Source: Candidatus Gastranaerophilales bacterium | GTDB taxonomy: Bacteria > Cyanobacteriota > Vampirovibrionia > Gastranaerophilales > Gastranaerophilaceae | Direction: 5' to 3' | Length of the DNA stretch: 64,000 nucleotides | Assembly: GCA_944322945.1 (NCBI GenBank) | Contig: CALUQN010000002.1 | Span: 124,001 to 188,000 of the forward strand | Shown here: piece by piece, positions 62,916 to 64,000 of the stretch | How the letters are laid out: each line of letters begins with the position of its first letter | Numbering within the stretch: the first letter of the stretch is position 1 | Position numbers and translations under genes: made by a program | The notes under the pieces: model-generated | Databases searched by the model: none | The model's input: only the letters and a program-made list of their open reading frames with translations | What the model was told of the DNA's origin: nothing

Positions 62916-64000
62916 TTGAGGTTAAAAAATATAATCGCAATATCAGCAATATCAATAATGATTTGTCCGGCGGTATATTCGGCGGACGGCTTCAGTCTGA
63001 TTAAATTTGCAAACCCTCTTGATATGGGAAATGACACTCCTGTAAATACAACAGTTGTTATTCCTAAAAAAGTTACCCTCACCCATAACGACATTCATAA
63101 TCACTACGCAATCGCGCTGGATAGATTTATGCAGAGCAATGTCAAATCTTCTTATGCTGATTTTAAAGTGCTGCTGGAGACAATGTCACCCAGCGACACA
63201 GCATATATTCTTATTTCGGAAAAACTTGCCTACATAGGATTTTTTACGCTGTCAGATTATGCAATTTCAAAGGCTTCAGATAAAGACCTGACTGCGATTA
63301 TGGCAGATGACATCAAACGCTACTATTTCCCCTCAAAAAAGCTGACTCCGGAGGATGAAATCTATCTTGGCGAGCTATATTCAAATATAAATTATAACGC
63401 TCAAAGCCGTGAAGCTACTGAAGAATTATTAAAAAATACAGCCCTTATGGCAAATTCCGATTATGCCAACTATATAGCGGCACTCGGTTTTTTGCGTTCT
63501 AACAATCTTATTGACGCGGAAAATTACATCAATAATGCAATTGCTATGAATCCGCAAAACCTCAACTACAAAAGACTTAAAGCTGAAATTCTTGCTCAAA
63601 ATAAACAGGGCAAAGATGCTCTGAAAATTGTGGATTATATTAAATCCCGGCATCTTGCATCCTCTGAATTTATCCGGAAAATCAATTCGCTTGAAATGTA
63701 TGTGAAATATTTGTCCGATAAAAATGAAATTAACAGGAAATATTATCTCGGGTACTACTATTATTATGAAAATGAACCCATAAAAGCTATACGTACTCTC
63801 CAAAGTGCTGTTACAAACAAGAAAAAATATAACAAAAATATTTACGCGCTTCTTTCAAGAGTTTACTATGACAATCATGATTTTGAAAAATCTCTTGATA
63901 TGGCAGCAAAAGCCAACAAGCTCGACGGCGGAAACTCTCTTGCTCTTGGCGTTTTGGGAGATTTGAGCTTTAAGAATTCCGACTATAAAACCGCATTGAA
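62916..64000 (+). CDS. Exported TPR protein, 3' end outside the window
   Basis: The frame opens with TTG 62916, preceded by GAGG at 62905-62908, 2 nt after the HD-GYP stop codon, and stays open for 361 codons to the window edge. It has a signal peptide (LRLKNIIAISAISIMICPAVYS) and several TPR-like helix pairs, such as AENYINNAIAMNPQNLNYKR and YALLSRVYYDNHDFEKSLD. It is probably cotranscribed with the HD-GYP gene and scaffolds proteins in the periplasm. Function unknown. The sequence ends in mid-gene. Confidence 0.8.
   Translation, partial: MRLKNIIAISAISIMICPAVYSADGFSLIKFANPLDMGNDTPVNTTVVIPKKVTLTHNDIHNHYAIALDRFMQSNVKSSYADFKVLLETMSPSDTAYILISEKLAYIGFFTLSDYAISKASDKDLTAIMADDIKRYYFPSKKLTPEDEIYLGELYSNINYNAQSREATEELLKNTALMANSDYANYIAALGFLRSNNLIDAENYINNAIAMNPQNLNYKRLKAEILAQNKQGKDALKIVDYIKSRHLASSEFIRKINSLEMYVKYLSDKNEINRKYYLGYYYYYENEPIKAIRTLQSAVTNKKKYNKNIYALLSRVYYDNHDFEKSLDMAAKANKLDGGNSLALGVLGDLSFKNSDYKTAL

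Overview
This AT-rich 64 kb window comes from a bacterial chromosome with two membranes: it carries a TolC-type outer-membrane efflux protein, a TonB/ExbB/ExbD/ExbD cassette and many exported proteins. Several traits suggest a non-photosynthetic relative of the cyanobacteria (Melainabacteria/Vampirovibrionia, perhaps the gut order Gastranaerophilales). They are a HEAT-repeat protein of the phycobilisome-lyase type, GerMN and DUF2993/LmeA-like proteins, PilT, a class II (B12) ribonucleotide reductase, SpoIID without any sporulation context, and a helix-ended 411-aa protein of a kind I associate with that group. The placement is inference; there is no rRNA, tRNA or CRISPR here to anchor it.

Layout. 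1-4.6 kb (-): a five-gene run of TPR protein, calcineurin-like phosphoesterase, metallo-beta-lactamase-fold hydrolase, second TPR protein and a family 2 glycosyltransferase cut by the window edge. 4.6-5.25 kb: a gene-free stretch packed with palindromic and 8-bp-periodic repeats. 5.25-9 kb: mutL and a PiT phosphate permease (-), then an orphan DNA methyltransferase (+). 9.5-14.5 kb (+): fusA, a soluble PAS-GAF histidine kinase and the HEAT-repeat protein. 14.6-20.2 kb: a possible ADP-ribosyltransferase-like protein, then a MarR/EmrA/EmrB operon (-) divergent from a TolC-family gene (+), together a complete tripartite efflux set with a candidate operator. 20.2-22.6 kb (+): hom-thrC. 23-24.7 kb (+): a lone ribbon-helix-helix protein and a protein made of four tandem GntR-type winged helices. 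25.1-33.2 kb (-): recF, prfA-ylxR-infB-rbfA-truB, LmeA-like, GerMN and HicB-like genes. 33.3-35.7 kb (+): a small unknown gene, pilT and an RgpF-like glycan gene. 35.8-42.2 kb: nrdJ (-), then a dicarboxylate/amino-acid symporter and ileS (+). 42.3-43.9 kb (+): a 58-codon ORF and the 411-aa helix-ended protein. 44-47.8 kb (-): ftsH followed by both subunits of a corrinoid iron-sulfur protein. 48-53.2 kb (-): the TonB cassette, two paralogous exported proteins and one unknown. 53.3-58 kb (+): cysS, SpoIID-like and murJ. 58-64 kb: pheA, a phosphohexomutase, a GT2, a GAF/HD-GYP protein and a truncated TPR protein.

Three themes run through the window. First, at least five genes have a TATAAT-like -10 box placed 6-7 nt before the ATG and no Shine-Dalgarno sequence, which predicts leaderless transcripts. 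Second, intergenic gaps hold several families of small palindromic repeats, including a roughly 145-bp MITE-like element with AT-rich inverted ends and a hairpin whose stem covaries between copies. Third, a corrinoid iron-sulfur protein pair and a B12-dependent reductase point to cobalamin use, but no CO dehydrogenase/acetyl-CoA synthase catalytic subunit is visible. The most unusual single genes are the four-domain GntR protein, the corrinoid pair, the IleRS whose HIGH motif reads HVGT, and the possible effector at 14.6-15.6 kb.
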